Positions 39,139-49,200 of a stretch of 64,000 nucleotides of DNA are shown in pieces. Location of the stretch: the NCBI GenBank assembly GCA_046294735.1, contig JBKBKB010000001.1:496001-560000 (forward strand). Reading direction: 5' to 3'. Position numbers and translations under genes: made by a program. The notes under the pieces are model-generated. The model worked only from the letters and a program-made list of their open reading frames with translations, made no database searches and had not been told where the DNA came from. How positions within the stretch are numbered: position 1 is the stretch's first letter; each line of letters opens with the position of its first letter. This DNA comes from 34-65-8 sp046294735 (lineage in GTDB: Bacteria; Pseudomonadota; Alphaproteobacteria; Sphingomonadales; Sphingomonadaceae).

Positions 39139-40673
39139 TAGTCAGGGACCAAGGGGCCGTAAGCCAGCTCATCCAAACGCGATGCAGCTTTTCGGATATA
39201 GGTCACCAAATTACGATCATCTGCCCAAAACTCGAGGCACTGACCCACCAGTTCGTTCGCGTACTCGAATACATCGGCATCCGCTTCCTTCAGCCCGGTC
39301 ATGGCGTCCATCACCTCCTTGGCGCGCGCAGATGTCGCAATCTGGCCAACTCCGCGTTCGCGGATCTGATTGAGTCTTCTCAACCTCATCCCTCCCGCCT
39401 TGACAAACATTGTTCGCTCGCGTTGAAGCCGACGGATTATCTCTTTCACCGTATTGGGCTTGGCATTGCGGTGCGCCCTCAGGGCGACGATCGCTTCCCC
39501 GCGTGTTTGACCAGCAAGTTGCAGATAATAAAAGACTGGCAATAGGTAGCTTTGCTCGTGGCTGGCCTGCCGAACATAGGCCAACGGCTCCTCCACAATC
39601 ATGCGCCTAACGAAATTCCGGACAATTGACTCCTCGGTTACCTCGGTTCGAACAGTTTTCACTGTTGTGACATTCGAAGGGTCAACAGCGCTGACATCGC
39701 CCACGAGACGCAAAGTCTCCGCGCCCTCGCGCTCGTCGAATTCGCCGTCCCGAATGAACTTGATCCGGTCAACGAGTTGCTGGTCGATTATGATCGGACG
39801 ATGCCCACCTTCTAGCTGGCCGTCAGCAAGATTGGCGACCATGGCGTCTTTGGGACCGAGTTCAAGCAATCGCTGGACCATCGGCAGAATGGCCTCTCTG
39901 CTACGTTGATCCCGCTCGTCTAAGATTGCGCGAAGATCAGCATAGCAAATCGCCTTCGTTTCGCCGGGGTAACGGAAATAGATCGCTCCCTCAGCGACCT
40001 CGCCCTCTGTCCGGCTTGCGATGACGGGTTTGGCGCTATGCGGCTCGACATGGATAACGCCGACCGTCACTGCATCGAGTATTAGGCTGGCGACACGGAA
40101 GCGTGGTGTGGGTTCCAGCACAGATCGGATTATCTGGCTGAACTTGTTCTGGTCGGTGCTGGTGAATCGATCATCTGCCAAGCCGCAGACGGCAAAGCCA
40201 TGTGGCTTGTCCTTCACGCCGAAAAACAGGTAGCCGCCACGATTATTGGCGAAGCCCGCGATGGTGCGCAGCGGCTTCCCGAAGTTGCGGAGGCTGAAGC
40301 CCTCCTTGCATTCGAATTCGTCAGTCTCGCCAGGCGAGCACCGCCAAACTCCTTCGGCATCCTTGGTGAAGAATGACCGCAGAACCCGTTCGTCCGTGAC
40401 GCCGGGAGGCGTCGGCGGCGCGGTTTCGACGACGAGACCGGGGGCTGCCAACGGCGGAGCCGTAAAGCTTGCGATGAATGCAGCTAACGCGTCGTCACTC
40501 GCCTTGGGCACTTCGGGTCCATAGGCTCGGACGCGTATCCCGGTGATCCGGCCGGAATTCACCGCACGGTCTTGCCGGTTGAAGTAGAACTGGATGTCCT
40601 TGTTCGCCATGCCGCGAGCAAGCATGGCCTTGATCAGACCAATCTCTTCATCGGTGATGGAGCGCTTGGGCAA
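39138..40673 (-). CDS. AlbA_2/Schlafen-like DNA-binding protein
   Basis: A 511-residue protein. An N-terminal helix-turn-helix-like part (SITDEEIGLIKAMLARGMAN) is followed by an AlbA_2 domain at about 118-245: EFECKEGFSLRNFG, IAGFANNRGGYLFFGVKD. AlbA_2 domains occur in Schlafen-type nucleases, transcription factors and several defence proteins. The C-terminal ~260 residues are unfamiliar and basic near RRLQRERTMFVK. It is the last gene of the five-gene operon, eight bases after DUF262. Confidence 0.8.
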   Translation of the reverse strand: MPKRSITDEEIGLIKAMLARGMANKDIQFYFNRQDRAVNSGRITGIRVRAYGPEVPKASDDALAAFIASFTAPPLAAPGLVVETAPPTPPGVTDERVLRSFFTKDAEGVWRCSPGETDEFECKEGFSLRNFGKPLRTIAGFANNRGGYLFFGVKDKPHGFAVCGLADDRFTSTDQNKFSQIIRSVLEPTPRFRVASLILDAVTVGVIHVEPHSAKPVIASRTEGEVAEGAIYFRYPGETKAICYADLRAILDERDQRSREAILPMVQRLLELGPKDAMVANLADGQLEGGHRPIIIDQQLVDRIKFIRDGEFDEREGAETLRLVGDVSAVDPSNVTTVKTVRTEVTEESIVRNFVRRMIVEEPLAYVRQASHEQSYLLPVFYYLQLAGQTRGEAIVALRAHRNAKPNTVKEIIRRLQRERTMFVKAGGMRLRRLNQIRERGVGQIATSARAKEVMDAMTGLKEADADVFEYANELVGQCLEFWADDRNLVTYIRKAASRLDELAYGPLVPD

Positions 40674-40681
40674 AGGCGGGC

Positions 40682-42382
40682 CTACTCGTCCGATACACCA
40701 AGAAACGCGTTGATTGCCTCTGCCAGCAACGAGCGCCGCGCATCCAGAAATTGGCGGTAGCTTTCCACTTCCAGCAATTGCGGTTCAGCCGGGATACCCT
40801 GCAGCGAAAGTAGTTCAGGGCCCTGTTTAGCCAGATAGTCCGCCAAATACATGGATGGCGGCTTGTCGCTGATCTTGCGATTGGTGCGTCCGCCGATTAA
40901 GGTCAGGTTGGCAACGTCGTCGGCTTCCCGCGACGAGAAACCGTGCTTAGTCAGAACGGCTTTGGGGAAGAAGTGATGGAACTGCAAACGGTGCTGCGCG
41001 CCAGAATGATCCATTGAAATCAGAAGGTTGGAAGTCCAGTCCTTCGCGCCCAGCGCGCGGAAGGTAAGGAACATCGTTTTGAACAGCGAGCTGCGCTGAT
41101 CGCGACCCTCCAAATCTTCGGGCGTGACGGTAAGCCTACCGAACTGCAGGCGAACGCGGTCGATCAAGGCATCAGCCGAACCAACCTTGTCGATGGTCGC
41201 CAAATCCTGGTCTAGGATCGTTTCGCTGGAACCACGTGAGAACCTGCCCTTGGCGTTGGCCAGTAGCGCCCATTGGCGCAGCCGCTCGGACTCTTCGGGC
41301 GAAAGCGCATAGCCCTTGGCGTGTCCGAAATAGGCCACCACGATCATCAGGAAAGGTGACGACAGTAGCGCGGGGCTGTCGATGCCGACGTTGCTCTTCA
41401 GGAAGTTGATGGCAAACCGCATGCCTTCGGTCGCCTCTTTCCACCCGGTCTGGAGCACGTCGAGGGACAGCCGGCCTGCGGTCAAGAAACGTGATTGGCC
41501 AGTCGCAAAGGCGATCAGTGTCTTGAGATGAATGCCAAGGTCCAGGTCAAAACCCAGCTTGGCGCATTCGCGCTGGAATTCCTGAAAGATTTCGAGGCTG
41601 TGCCGCCAGCGCGCTGTGATCTGCGCCAACGCAAGATCGGAACTACGCAACTTCGCGCCGAGGGAATTCACGCGCACGAAGATTTCCGTCACTTCCTCGT
41701 AGGTCAAAGAACGTTCGAGGACGTCCATACGGTAAACGTATTTCCGGATGCGGCGGAGCTGAGCCAGCCTTTGCGTGTACTTCTCGTAGCGGGGATCATC
41801 GAAATTGATGATCCCGGCGCGCTTCAGAAAGGCAGTGTCGCTCTCGCTCTTGAACACCTCAGAAACCTTGACCCATTGAGGCAGCGCGGCGAGCTTGTTG
41901 GTCGATACAACGAATGTCATCCGTTCGAAGCGCTTCTGAAGTTCGTCTTCGGTCGAATCCGCCTCATCGGTCTCGGGCGCGTCGTCCTCCGCATCCTCGT
42001 CCACCTCGGTGACGATTTCCTGACGCTCGGGGTGCTCGAGATTGAACAGCAACTCGATCGGTCTGACGCGGCCGCGGACCTTGACCGGCTCTCCCCGGAT
42101 CACGGCAGACAAGGACGTCAACCGCTGCTGCCCATCCAGCAGAAGTCGGGTCGTAGCGTAGGGGTTGGCCGATTGGGTCACGGCCATCTCCTGCAGGGGT
42201 ACAGCTTCATCCGTTTCCCAAAGCAGGATCGCGCCCGAGGGATAGCCGCGATAGAGCGAATCCATCAGGTCGCGGACGCGGGGCGAGCGCCATACATATT
42301 GGCGCTGCATTTCTGGCAGCCTCAGCTCCCCGCGCTCGACCATGCCGACGAGCTCTTCGACCGTTGCTTCCGCTTTCGCCAT
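40682..42382 (-). CDS. DUF262/DUF1524-type protein (GmrSD-like nuclease)
   Basis: A 566-residue protein with an N-terminal DUF262 domain (ParB-like; DGQQRLTSL at 83-91, and PEMQRQYVWR) and a C-terminal HNH-like part (HHFFPKAVLTKHG, then ANLTLIGGRTNRKIS). GmrSD type IV restriction enzymes, which cut glucosylated phage DNA, have this build, as do BrxU and SspE-type defence nucleases. It probably hydrolyses nucleotides or cuts modified DNA. An acidic linker lies at about 125-150. It sits 18 bases after the DprA-like gene. Confidence 0.85.
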   Translation of the reverse strand: MAKAEATVEELVGMVERGELRLPEMQRQYVWRSPRVRDLMDSLYRGYPSGAILLWETDEAVPLQEMAVTQSANPYATTRLLLDGQQRLTSLSAVIRGEPVKVRGRVRPIELLFNLEHPERQEIVTEVDEDAEDDAPETDEADSTEDELQKRFERMTFVVSTNKLAALPQWVKVSEVFKSESDTAFLKRAGIINFDDPRYEKYTQRLAQLRRIRKYVYRMDVLERSLTYEEVTEIFVRVNSLGAKLRSSDLALAQITARWRHSLEIFQEFQRECAKLGFDLDLGIHLKTLIAFATGQSRFLTAGRLSLDVLQTGWKEATEGMRFAINFLKSNVGIDSPALLSSPFLMIVVAYFGHAKGYALSPEESERLRQWALLANAKGRFSRGSSETILDQDLATIDKVGSADALIDRVRLQFGRLTVTPEDLEGRDQRSSLFKTMFLTFRALGAKDWTSNLLISMDHSGAQHRLQFHHFFPKAVLTKHGFSSREADDVANLTLIGGRTNRKISDKPPSMYLADYLAKQGPELLSLQGIPAEPQLLEVESYRQFLDARRSLLAEAINAFLGVSDE

Positions 42383-42400
42383 GCGACCCCCACAGACAGG

Positions 42401-42904
42401 CTATTGATCTGGAACGATTTGCGCCCCCATCTGCAATAGATGCGAATTGGCCGGGGATGGCAAGGTGAAGATCGGGAGACCCATTGTTTTCGCCTCCTGT
42501 GCCAGCGCATCGGTTTTACTATCGGGGGCAGCGTGGGCGATCAGGACCGTTTTGCAGAGGGTCAAGATGTGACGGTTGCGGGCTTCGGCGGCGGTGGCGG
42601 TGGTGCGCGTCTGAGACGCGGGAAACGGGCTGACGATCTGAGCCGTGCCGGCGGCAACGGCGGCCTGGATCGCGGGGCCGAGAGGCTTTGGCGCGCGCCA
42701 GCCTTGCGCGGCGCGGGCCAGAACCATGATCACCGGCGCATTGCCGCGCAGCAGGATGCGCAGAACTTCACGCTCAACAGGCGTGTGAAACCCTCCGATC
42801 ACCGGCGAGCTGCCCGGACGCCGTGCATTGGCCCAGTCCTGCGCTTTCAGAATGATGTCGCCGGGGCAGGACTGGGAGCAGAAGAAGGCAATGGGCTCAT
42901 TCAT
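42401..42904 (-). CDS. DprA/SMF-like Rossmann-fold protein
   Basis: A 167-residue protein with the SLOG/DprA pattern: VIGGFHTPVEREVL near residue 35, SPFPASQTRTTATAAEARNRHI near 115, and VLIAHAAPDSKTDALAQEAK. Full-length DprA (about 300 residues or more) loads RecA on incoming single-stranded DNA; this protein keeps only the Rossmann part. SLOG proteins also serve as nucleotide-signal sensors in defence systems. It begins inside the end of the methylase gene (eight-base overlap). Confidence 0.75.
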   Translation of the reverse strand: MNEPIAFFCSQSCPGDIILKAQDWANARRPGSSPVIGGFHTPVEREVLRILLRGNAPVIMVLARAAQGWRAPKPLGPAIQAAVAAGTAQIVSPFPASQTRTTATAAEARNRHILTLCKTVLIAHAAPDSKTDALAQEAKTMGLPIFTLPSPANSHLLQMGAQIVPDQ

Positions 42905-45900
42905 CGTCACCGATACCGGAGTCGTCGCCAACTCGCGAGAAATTTGCATTGAAGGCCTGAATGCTCTGAATGAAATCAGTTCCGATTCCATCAAGGGAAA
43001 GATCGATCAAATCATCGATTTTCTGGATCAGTGATTCGCATGCTGGTAAATAGAAATTTCCTTTTCGTCCCATATTGTCCTTAAAAACATAGTTCTTCTC
43101 AAGTTGTACTTTCAGTTTTGCGCCCAATTCAGCCAATGCCGTGAGATGAACGTCCGAAATTGCATTAGGCGAAAGCGGGAATGACTCAATCAACCATTTT
43201 TTCAGATTGAACCCATCCGATGCAATCGCCCACCACCAATAACCAAGTGAACTGCAAAGCAAGGCGAAGACCAAGTTCGCCTCCTGCTCCGTTTCGTACT
43301 GGAAACCAATCGCCCTCGCCGGAACTGTAGGGCGTCCTTTTTCATCGGACGTAGCGGGTATCGATCTCCAAGCAGGGAACCAATTGTAAGCCGTCCCAGC
43401 GACAAACACCGACTTGCTCGGAAAACCCGGTGCCGCCGCGATGAGCGCACTAGCCGAAATTGCTCTGCCAAGCTGGAGGCCCAATGGCCGCTTGAGCGCT
43501 TGAAGATAGCTCAATCCTCTTGCCTGAGCATCATCTGCTAATCTGGGTATCCGGTCCGCAATATTGCCCTCGAACGCCGCGTAGCCCAGCCGGTCAAATA
43601 GCGTCTCACGCTCGTCAACACTCCAACGTTTCAATGACGTAGTCAGAAACCTGCGGGCTTCCCGGCCATTAGGAGTCCGATAGATTCCGATTGAGCAACG
43701 GGTCCGGACATCATTCCCAAATAAGGAACTTGGAATTCGATCAAAATGGGACCAATGCCAGTCACCGTTTGATTTCGATATTTTGCCTCTTAGAGCAGAA
43801 TATGGTCGCTTTGTTGAAAAAGATACCGATAGAGGAAGTATTAACCCGATTGAACCGTTCTGTTGATCACAGAGCGATAAAGATCGCTCAACAAAAAGTG
43901 TGTAAAGATCTTCATCTCTGCTCCAATTTTCTAAACAAGTTTCATATTCGTCGAGGAGTGCCTTCCGTGAATTCAATTTGTCAATTTCTACATAGGGAGG
44001 ATTTCCGATGATGGCTGAAAAACCATCGCGCGCTATGATGTCATGGAAGTCAATAACCCAATGAAACGGATACTGGGTTGCGATCCACTCTGATCGCCAG
44101 TTCGAAACATCTCGACCCTCTGGCGGTCTAGGCGCGTACAAGTCCGCAAAACAATCGTTCAATCGAGTCCGAAGTGCATCAAGCTTGACCCGAACGGCTG
44201 CCTTATCTTGCGCAGTTATTTTACCACCTAGTTCGGTCTGTTGCTGACGAAAATGGCACAACGCACGGTCGAGGTCATCTGCCTTATGTTGGATTTCGGC
44301 TAATGTGTTGTCGAATTGCAATCCGGCCTTGTCCGATTTTTCGAGAGCGTCACCGATTGATCTGAAACCGAGAACAGAATTGCCCGCCCTGATGTTGAAA
44401 TCGATATCAGGCAGCGGCTCAATCTGGTCAGCGCGTTCAAGCTGGGAAGCGAGTTTCAGGAACAGGCGGAGCTTACAAATCTCCACCGCCTCATCCATGA
44501 TATCTACGCCATAAAGATTATCGAGGATGATCGATTTGTAGATGAAATAAGACCGGTTGGTATGGTTCTCGACGACCTCAAGTTCGTCACGAAACTTCTT
44601 GTAAGGCGGATAGCCCCCCTTAGTTGGCGGCGACGATGCCACGAACTGCTCCATCCGCTCAAGGCAGGCATCATACAGATCGTAAAGGATGTTGAGCGCG
44701 GCAAACAGAAAAGCGCCAGACCCGCATGCTGGATCGAGCACTTTGATACTTCTGATGCCTCTCCAGAACGCATCAACTAGGTCCGAGCTTTCGGCGTATT
44801 GGATCGCATCGCGTGCGAACTGGCGAATATCGAGATTAAGGGTGATAAATTCCTCGATCGAGCAAATCTCGCCCGCCGCTGCCTTGGCTCTGAGGCTGGC
44901 ATAGCGTTCACGCCGCGCCACCAGCTCACGCCAGGTTTCGGTCGGCAGCCCGTGGCTGGAAGGTGCCGTCTTGTTCCAGTCGCCACGCTGCGCGACATCG
45001 GTGATGCCTGCGGCGATATGGTCGGGAAGCGCTTGATCAGCCCCGTGCTTCACCGCCGGGTAGATATAGGCATCGGGGTTTTCGGATAGCATCCGCCACA
45101 CTGCGCTCCCCGGCTCGAACGCCAACTTGTCATGTACGATGGCATTCTGGAAAAGCCAGGGAATGACGGTGTTCTTGGTGATGTAATCGGTGATGTCTTC
45201 CTTGGTGTAGTAGGCCCCCATCTGCTTCTGGTTGATGTACTTTTCGAAGATGTGCCCGAGGACATCGGGGTTGATCTCGCGCCCGTCATTGCGGGTGATT
45301 GGTCGCGTATCGAGAGTCCAATCGTAACGATCGAAGAAGTCGAAAACCGCTTGAAATGCTTCGTCGGCAATCTCGATGCTGTTACCTTCGGCCTCCAAGA
45401 CGTGAGGTTCGAACAATCCGCCATTGAGATAAGGGATCGTTCCGAGCAATTCGTTCGTTGCAGCGTCACGCTCGTCTGCAGGTTTGGCGAGGCCTCCGTG
45501 AAAGAGGGTCAGAAGAAATACGCGATAGAAGCTATGAAACTGGCCCTCGCCTCGCTCAGCACGGACGCGCGCAAGGCGATCACGAAGGTAGTTTGGATTG
45601 CTGTCGAGAAAGCCTTTGCGCTGAATAAAATAGACGAACATCAGTCGATTGAGCATCAGCGAGGCATACCATTGCCGGTCAGTCGCCGCTTCTAAACCTC
45701 TAATAAAACCAAGAAATGCCGCGTGCTGGGTCTGAAACTCGCCAAAAAAGCGTCGCGTGATCTGTTCGCGGGTGAACGCATCTTTTAGACTGCGGATGGT
45801 TCCGGCTAGCGTCAAAGCCTCTTCGCTTTCGAGCGGGAAAACGATGTGCTCGAGCTTTTGGAGCATCAACTCGGGGCTTTGGGATGTTTGCCAAATATGA

Positions 45901-46238
45901 TCCCGCACAGCGGCAGGCTTGCCTTTTTCGCGCTCAACCCACTGCCAAATCTGTTGAGTCCGCGCTTCGTCGGTGAAGATGATCAAATGTTCGAATACGC
46001 TCTTGGTTAGTTCGCGTTCGATCCGCTTCCTAACCCTATTTTCGGGAATTGCTGCGCAGTGGAATATGCGTACTCCTCGTTTGTCCGCGACGGGTGAAAG
46101 GGCGAAGCGCGCGCCATCAATCTCGATCACCTCATCGATCCGGGATGCTGGCCGATCCCAGCCCAACTCCTCGACAAACAAGTTGCGGAAATCAAACGCA
46201 CGAAGGAACGCCTCGCGCGAATTTTGGTCGATGGCCAT
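42897..46238 (-). CDS. Eco57I-type DNA methyltransferase
   Basis: A 1113-residue class I SAM-dependent adenine methylase: motif I DPACGSGAF (502-510), motif IV NPPY (746-749), and a helical region with GAYYTKEDITDYI (341-353) as in type I/IIG enzymes. The first ~120 residues (LGWDRP, then DGARFALSPVADKRGVRIFH) could be a nuclease-like domain but lack a clear PD-(D/E)XK set. PglX of BREX and DrmMI of DISARM are in the same broad family. It starts two bases after the helicase stop. Its GC content is clearly lower than the flanks. Confidence 0.88.
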   Translation of the reverse strand: MAIDQNSREAFLRAFDFRNLFVEELGWDRPASRIDEVIEIDGARFALSPVADKRGVRIFHCAAIPENRVRKRIERELTKSVFEHLIIFTDEARTQQIWQWVEREKGKPAAVRDHIWQTSQSPELMLQKLEHIVFPLESEEALTLAGTIRSLKDAFTREQITRRFFGEFQTQHAAFLGFIRGLEAATDRQWYASLMLNRLMFVYFIQRKGFLDSNPNYLRDRLARVRAERGEGQFHSFYRVFLLTLFHGGLAKPADERDAATNELLGTIPYLNGGLFEPHVLEAEGNSIEIADEAFQAVFDFFDRYDWTLDTRPITRNDGREINPDVLGHIFEKYINQKQMGAYYTKEDITDYITKNTVIPWLFQNAIVHDKLAFEPGSAVWRMLSENPDAYIYPAVKHGADQALPDHIAAGITDVAQRGDWNKTAPSSHGLPTETWRELVARRERYASLRAKAAAGEICSIEEFITLNLDIRQFARDAIQYAESSDLVDAFWRGIRSIKVLDPACGSGAFLFAALNILYDLYDACLERMEQFVASSPPTKGGYPPYKKFRDELEVVENHTNRSYFIYKSIILDNLYGVDIMDEAVEICKLRLFLKLASQLERADQIEPLPDIDFNIRAGNSVLGFRSIGDALEKSDKAGLQFDNTLAEIQHKADDLDRALCHFRQQQTELGGKITAQDKAAVRVKLDALRTRLNDCFADLYAPRPPEGRDVSNWRSEWIATQYPFHWVIDFHDIIARDGFSAIIGNPPYVEIDKLNSRKALLDEYETCLENWSRDEDLYTLFVERSLSLCDQQNGSIGLILPLSVSFSTKRPYSALRGKISKSNGDWHWSHFDRIPSSLFGNDVRTRCSIGIYRTPNGREARRFLTTSLKRWSVDERETLFDRLGYAAFEGNIADRIPRLADDAQARGLSYLQALKRPLGLQLGRAISASALIAAAPGFPSKSVFVAGTAYNWFPAWRSIPATSDEKGRPTVPARAIGFQYETEQEANLVFALLCSSLGYWWWAIASDGFNLKKWLIESFPLSPNAISDVHLTALAELGAKLKVQLEKNYVFKDNMGRKGNFYLPACESLIQKIDDLIDLSLDGIGTDFIQSIQAFNANFSRVGDDSGIGDDE

Positions 46239-46240
46239 AA

Positions 46241-49200
46241 TTAACCCTTCAATCCCATCGAGCAGATGATCCTCATGTCGGCTTGGTCCTCGTCCTTGTC
46301 CTGCTTGACACAAAGGCGTCCATCCTCCCGCAGGGCGATGACCATCTGGGCGAGCGGATAATCGCCGATGCCCGTTTTCAGGTGGCGGTTGAGTGTGTCG
46401 ATAGCTGATTGAAACATCGGGAAATCATAGATGTCCGCCATCGCCTTCTCAACGTCCCGCACAAAATGGTCGGTCACAAAAAGCGTCCGTTCGTTGCCCT
46501 GCTGCTCAAGAAAGCGCTTCAGGCGGTCATAGGTCTTGAAGCGGGCACCGGATGGCCGCCCCAACGCGCCGTGGGTGGTGCGCTCCTCCTGCATGAGGTG
46601 CTCTACACCATGGCGCACAATATCGTGATGGTAGTCAGTCCGCTCCAGCGCGGGCTCGGTGGGTGGGCACTCTGCCGCGCGCAGGATTGCGAGCGGGGAT
46701 TGTGTCAGGATTTGGCCGTTCTGATCGACCCACGCTAATGCGTCATTGTCGTCCGGTGTTCTGATGTAGACGAGCGCACCCGCTTTCGCGTCAGGTACCG
46801 ATGGCAATGCTTTGGTGGCGTAGACCACATCAGGCAGATCTTCGACCAACTTCCGAAGCTTAGGATCCGCAGTGATGGCATTCTGCCAGATTTGGAACGC
46901 GTATGACGCGAGGTCAACTTCGCCATCATCCTCGCCGTCGAGAATGCCGGATTTCTCGCTGTAGAGGTCTTGGATGGGGTTTTCCTTGTTGTCGTCCTCG
47001 AAGAAGGTTTCGTCCGAACCGACAACATCCTGGTTCTCTTTCAGCCGCGCTCGGACGCGAGCGCGAAGCCTGATGATGCGTTCCACGCCTTCGGCCGGAA
47101 GGAAGGAATAGCAGTTGATCGTATCCGCCTGCTGGCCAATGCGGTCGACGCGGCCTGCACGCTGGATTAGCCTGATGATCGCCCAAGGCAGGTCAAAATT
47201 CACAATCGTTGCGCAATCCTGAAGGTTCTGCCCTTCCGACAGCACGTCGGTCGCGATCAGGACGCGAAGCTCTCCCTCTGCCTGCGCCACCTTTTCCTTC
47301 TTGTTCGACCTTGGGCTGAAGCGCCATGCAAGCCGGGTCGGGTTCTCGGATTGGCCCGTGACTGCGGCGACTGCGGTCACCCCGGCGTTGCGAAGAGCAG
47401 TCTCAAGATAGCGGGCGGTGTCCGCGAACTGCGTGAAGATCAGCAGCTTGTCAGCGTGATGGCGGGCGGTAACCAGTTCGATGAGTGCATGAAGCTTCTT
47501 GTCTCGCGCCTCTTCCCAGGGGCCGCAGATTTCGAGAACACGGCGTAGAGCATCGATGTCGGCTTGAAGATCGGTCTGCACCGCTCGCTTGAAGTGCGTG
47601 GCCTTCAACCATTTGAAGCGTCGTTTCTTCGCGTTGGCATAAACCCCATAGATTTGAGCTGCATGCTGCTTGAGGGCGGTGAGTTCGTTGGAAACGACTG
47701 CTGTGGCGTCGTCATCCGCGTTGCCGTACTCGCCAGTTTCAAACAAACCTTCGATAGCATCGGAATCGGCATCTTCGTCCGACACATCGAGCAATTCAGA
47801 ATCCTGAGTACCGATGGGCACCGGCAATTCGTTTTCCAATGCATGCAGGTACACAAGATTTCGCATGATGTGTCTCTGCAAAGATTGGACGAAAGCCGGA
47901 CCGCCGCTCTCAAGGCGCTTGAAAAGGTTCGTTTTGCAGAAACCCATCAACCGAATTCCGGCGCGCCCGAGCCCGTCCATGATGATGTCTTCGGCTGGCG
48001 TAGGTGGATGCGCCGGGTCTGGGTTGAGATAGTTCGCCAGCCCATAGCGAGGGAGCGCTAGGCCATCGATGGCCGAGACAACCTCATCCGAATACGCCCT
48101 GGCGTAGGGGTCCAGGGCGTCGCTATCGTCGATGTCAAATTTGACTGATTTCGGTTGCCGGACCGGAAAATATGACCGTGTTCCGTCCGAAAACGTTATG
48201 TACTTCCGGCCATTATTCTCATCGGTCTGAGCGTAGTTCTGCAGAATGAATCCGCGCGTCCGGCGGATCATGTACAGCCTCATGAGCTCGCGCCAATCCT
48301 CGGTCTGATCACTTTTTTCGAACGCCGGGAGAGACCGGACCGCGCATTGATGCCTTCGCACAAACTCGGTTTCACCGCCAATGGTTCGGATCATGGCTTC
48401 GGGGCGAATGCCGATGTCTTGATCGTCTTCAATGAAGAGACGAAGCTGCGAGGATAGATCGATGAACGTCTTATTATACGGCGTCGCAGAAAGCAAAACA
48501 CATCGGCTGTCATTTGTCCGAATGTAATCTGCAATCGCTTTATACCTCTTCCCCTCACGGTTCCTCAGATTATGACTTTCGTCAATCAAGACAGTTCGAT
48601 ACCGCTTGAGTTCTATGAGTTCGCTTTCAACCCTGGACAGAGACACGACCTTGGCGTTTAGCTCGTAGGTCTCGACGTAGTCGTGCCACATATCGAGAAG
48701 GTTTTTCGGGCAGATAATCAGCGCACGTCCATCGACTTCCTCCACGATTTTGAGGAGGGCGGACGCCATGATGGACTTTCCCAACCCGACGACGTCGCCG
48801 ATCACCACGCCACCACGCTTATTGAGGTGATGGGCTGCGACTTTCACCGCACTGGTCTGGAACGCAAAGAGCTTATCGCCAAAAATGGAGGGGATCCGAA
48901 ACTCTGACTGACCAAGTCTGGCCTCTTGCGCGAGGTGATATGCGATCTTCAGGTATACGTGGTGAGGCGGGACCAAGACCTCCCCCGCCCAGCTGGTCTC
49001 GATGATCTCAGCCAGCTCATCTGAAATGTCCACGCACCACTTATCGGTCCATCGGGCTTCAAACCATTCCGCCAACTTGTTGCAGGCGTCGTGGTCCATA
49101 ACGTCGACGTTCAATTCTCCCTGCAGGGAGAGACCTGCAAAGGTCAGGTTGCTGCTGCCAACGAAGCCCACCTTTGGATTCACTGGGTCAGGGCGATGCA

